64,000 nucleotides of DNA, from NCBI GenBank assembly GCA_905160935.1, contig CAJHZI010000608.1, forward strand, positions 1 to 64,000. Direction: 5' to 3'. Every line of letters starts with the position of its first letter. Positions within the stretch are counted from its first letter, which is position 1. Below, in pieces: positions 61,205 to 64,000 of the stretch. Below the pieces are notes generated by a model, which saw only the letters and a program-made list of their open reading frames with translations, was not told the origin of the DNA and ran no database searches. The position numbers and the translations under genes are program-made. Source of the DNA: Enchytraeus crypticus (Eukaryota > Annelida > Clitellata > Enchytraeida > Enchytraeidae).

Positions 61205-61740
61205 ATTTGAATTGAATTGAATCATATTTATTTGACTTTAGGCAACATCACATGCAAGAAATACATGAGATAAAGTGATAAAGGACACAAAGGCCAAGAA
61301 CGCACTGACATGTGCCCTAAATAAACATAGCCAAAATAAACCATACAAAGTAGTTAAAAGCTTATAGAAAATCAAGACATTCTATCCAGCATATTTTTAC
61401 ATGCTTCGCAATACCCCTGCACATTAGCATGGAAGTATACCTTAATACAATAAAATCTATTTGCGACAAACACTTAAATTGCTCAATATGTTTATTATCA
61501 TAGTGTGACTAATCAGTAATGAAATTAGAATGAGCATTCATTACAGTGCATAACGATAATTCTATAAATATGTAATTTAGTAGTTTTAGGTACAGGATTT
61601 AAAAATTAAGAACTTATTAAAATCAAGCTCTAGGAGTTGGCTTTTAAAAGAGTTTACGTTATTTGCTAAAACAACACTATCTGGTAAAGAATTCCATCTA
61701 TAAAGAATTCAATCTATTTAGTTTTATATATGAAAACATT
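61205..61740 (-). mobile_element. Possible LINE 3' end
   Basis: (TTGAA)n-like start (61205-61225), then sequence reading on the minus strand like a non-LTR 3' region. On the plus strand it runs ...GGCAACATCACATGCAAG. No diagnostic protein motif was confirmed. Confidence 0.35.
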
Positions 61741-61775
61741 GCTCTTTCGTATAGATAGGAATATATATCATTTTC

Positions 61776-61824
61776 TTGGGGGATTCTGCTTATGACGAGG
61801 TGGGCTCCCAATGCCTTCCTCAGT
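61776..61824 (-). mobile_element. Family B body fragment
   Basis: GGGGGATTCTGCTTATGACG and GCCTTCCTCAG match the body of family B (compare 31757-31802). It is interrupted directly by a long (TA)n array. Confidence 0.6.
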
Positions 61825-61830
61825 TATATA

Positions 61831-61892
<62 letters not shown>

Positions 61893-61894
61893 TG

Positions 61895-61940
<46 letters not shown>
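61825..61940. repeat. (TA)n array upstream of GPCR
   Basis: Compound TA tract replacing the 3' part of a family B copy, about 0.9 kb upstream of the GPCR start. Confidence 0.95.
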
Positions 61941-61942
<2 letters not shown>

Positions 61943-63781
61943 CTATTATACTTATAAACATATAAACATTATGTAAATATATATAATATTTATATGAACT
62001 TATTAATATTTTATAAATATGAACCTTTATTCCCAATCTGCTAATCAAATCAATTTCTGAAAAGACTTTGTCCCTCTCAGTAGTTAGTAACATAAATTCA
62101 AATTCCTGAATCTTGAATTAATTTTAAAATTTCATAAATATATTGCAACTAATCGTGAAAAATCTTAGCAGACTATCACAGTTAGCCATATTTATTCTTC
62201 CTTAGCCCCCGAGACAATCTGACTGAATTGATAACTGTTAAATATAGCCCCCTGCAATAGCTTATGTGAAACGTATTGTTTAATAAAATCAGTTGCACAC
62301 AATTAGCAATCTTATAGGGCATTGCTATTTTTAGTTCTTAACATGTATGTTTAAATTCCTAGTTTTTCTAATTTTATTTTATTCTATTTACAGCATTATT
62401 AGTCACTACGTAATGACTGCGCAGTCTATATTTATTACTCAATCTCATCAGAGAACAGTGTATTAGACTACATTGCACTGTGTATGCTGCAACACGGTTG
62501 TGTTTATATAGACGCACATGATGGAAGCGATTACTTCACAGCGATTAGGCACCGTGCCGCGGTGTAGGATCAACAAACGCTGCAGTAGCACCAGCAGTTC
62601 TATCAGTTGTCGTCATCATCTTCAGTAGAGGTCTGATAAAAGTGGCAACAGTAGGCAGCCTGCAGGCATAGACCTAGCTGACTTCACCGCGTCTTCTGAT
62701 GGAGTTAAATTTCAAAGTTCCGGATTCAATATGGGAAGATTCTAAATATTTGAAATAATGATAACACCTGTCTGTGTTATCTACAGTGCATTTTTCCTCT
62801 GTAGCAGAATATCTCAGTACAAATTAAAGCAGATCTAGTCCGTCAATGATATCATCAATGCATGAAGGTTATTAGTTTTAATGTTTGCACATCGTATATG
62901 TATGCAATACTACTATTTACATGCAATTTGCATTTTTATCATAATGTTGTGGCATGCTATTTTGGGTTTTATATAGCAGTAGGTATATTGTTTTAATAAA
63001 TTTAAAATCACAAAATCATCAACAACATCAGTGTACAGTATAATGTTGAACTTTCATATTCATATTAATATATTAGATTGTTTGACTTTCACAATCGTGA
63101 ACATTATAACGCCAGAATGGAACGAACTAGAAAAATGTAATCTAAGAAAAAATATCCAAGAACACGATATTTTATACATAAGCTACACCAATAAATTATT
63201 AAAAATATCGTAGTAGATTCGTCAGGATTAACAAGTCGTGACAGAGCTTGATCTATAGGCTGCTTGGCCAATAAAACAAAACAAAACAACAGTGCGTGTG
63301 AAGTTATCTTAGTTAAACGAAATTTGAAGCAAATTACTTCAACTATTTGTCGAATAAAGACATACTCATTAGCTGACCACACCGGGAAATCTCAAACCCT
63401 ATTCGTCAGGTCACTTACATAAGTACAGTGCCTACTGACGATATATATTTTAGGCCTACATGTATGTGTACATGCGCAGGAATTTAGTAAGTAAAATAAG
63501 AATTTAACTATCAAAGTCGCACTGCGCTGATCGTGAGTAGAAATTGTAAAAAACGCCTAAACGCATGACGCATACAGTTACGACATCAAATAAGACAACA
63601 GTTTGATTCCTAACTCAAAACAGTGTTTATGTGCAATCAAAATTGTAATTCTCCAGTACAAGCCTTTATTTCTGTGTTGTGAATCGAATAATTAGTATGA
63701 GAGCATTAACTATACCTAGGCGTTGCGTAAACATTATTAAGCAACAGGAACTAACGCCTACTTTATGAATCTGCATTTTCA

Positions 63782-64000
63782 GCAAATATTCTACTAGCTA
63801 TTGGAATCTACCCTTCCGTGTCTTTTCGAATTTAGATCTGTAAGTAATATTGTGAAAATTTTAGTTAGTAGATAGTCTAAAACAGTTCCCCATGCATTTT
63901 CTGCAAATATTCTACTAGCTATTGGAATCTACCCTTCCGTGTCTTTTCGAATTTAGATCTGTAAGTAATATTGTGAAAATTTTAGTTAGTAGATAGTCTA
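63782..64000. repeat. Perfect 121-bp tandem duplication at the window edge
   Basis: 63782-63902 repeats from 63903. All 98 bases visible of the second copy are identical. The array may continue beyond the window. Confidence 0.95.

Larger units (their letters stand above)
60934..64000. other. Upstream region of the GPCR
   Basis: No additional coding exon was found. A splice acceptor near the GPCR start was not evident, so its 5' UTR is undefined. Contains a possible LINE end, (TA)n and the terminal tandem duplication. Confidence 0.55.

Noticed and set aside
1..64000. CRISPR arrays, operons or bacterial mobile elements
   Set aside because: Spliced eukaryotic genes throughout; tandem arrays lack repeat-spacer structure.

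Overview
This is a window of an AT-rich, intron-rich invertebrate animal genome. Evidence for this is three recognisable animal genes with spliceosomal introns, several families of non-LTR retrotransposons (L2/CR1-like and RTE-like), tRNA-derived and 5S-rRNA-derived SINEs, and dense (TA)n and (CT)n microsatellites. I cannot name the phylum. A D2-like aminergic receptor together with a KLP-6/KIF28-type kinesin points to an invertebrate bilaterian or a close relative.

Layout. Positions 1-6516 are intergenic, with a 5S-derived SINE, a tRNA-SINE and degenerate tandem repeats. Positions 6517-17782 (minus strand) hold a complete seven-coding-exon Rab1 GTPase gene of 206 codons, with a broken L2/CR1-like LINE in intron 2. 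Positions 17783-23891 are the divergent spacer to the next gene, filled with LINE fragments. Positions 23892-53812 (plus strand) hold a 26-coding-exon kinesin-3 gene of the KIF28/KLP-6 type, about 905 residues by manual splicing. Positions 53813-58887 are a convergent spacer with LINE and SINE debris. Positions 58888-60933 (minus strand) hold an intronless D2-like dopamine-type GPCR of 681 residues. Positions 60934-64000 are non-coding, ending in a perfect 121-bp tandem duplication that runs off the window.

The three genes share no obvious pathway: ER-Golgi traffic, microtubule motor, amine signalling. The most interesting signals lie in gene structure and repeats. (1) The first kinesin intron reads as a U12-type AT-AC intron, with a perfect ATATCCTTT donor and a canonical branch site, splicing in the middle of the conserved VRVRPF strand. 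(2) Kinesin exon 22 has its 3' splice site inside the last unit of a 15-unit, mostly 41-bp minisatellite. Most upstream units carry a copy of the acceptor plus the first exon bases, followed by an in-frame stop. (3) Kinesin exon 6 is bracketed by two self-complementary (TA)n arrays. (4) A tRNA-derived SINE family repeatedly shows an inverted-duplicated, fold-back 5' head, and shares its 3' tail motif with the resident L2-like LINEs. (5) Two short non-autonomous families borrow the 3' stem-loop and (GA)n tail of an RTE-like LINE, which explains most (CT)n microsatellites here.

All exon borders were read by eye from frame continuity, splice dinucleotides and family conservation. No transcript or database comparison was available.
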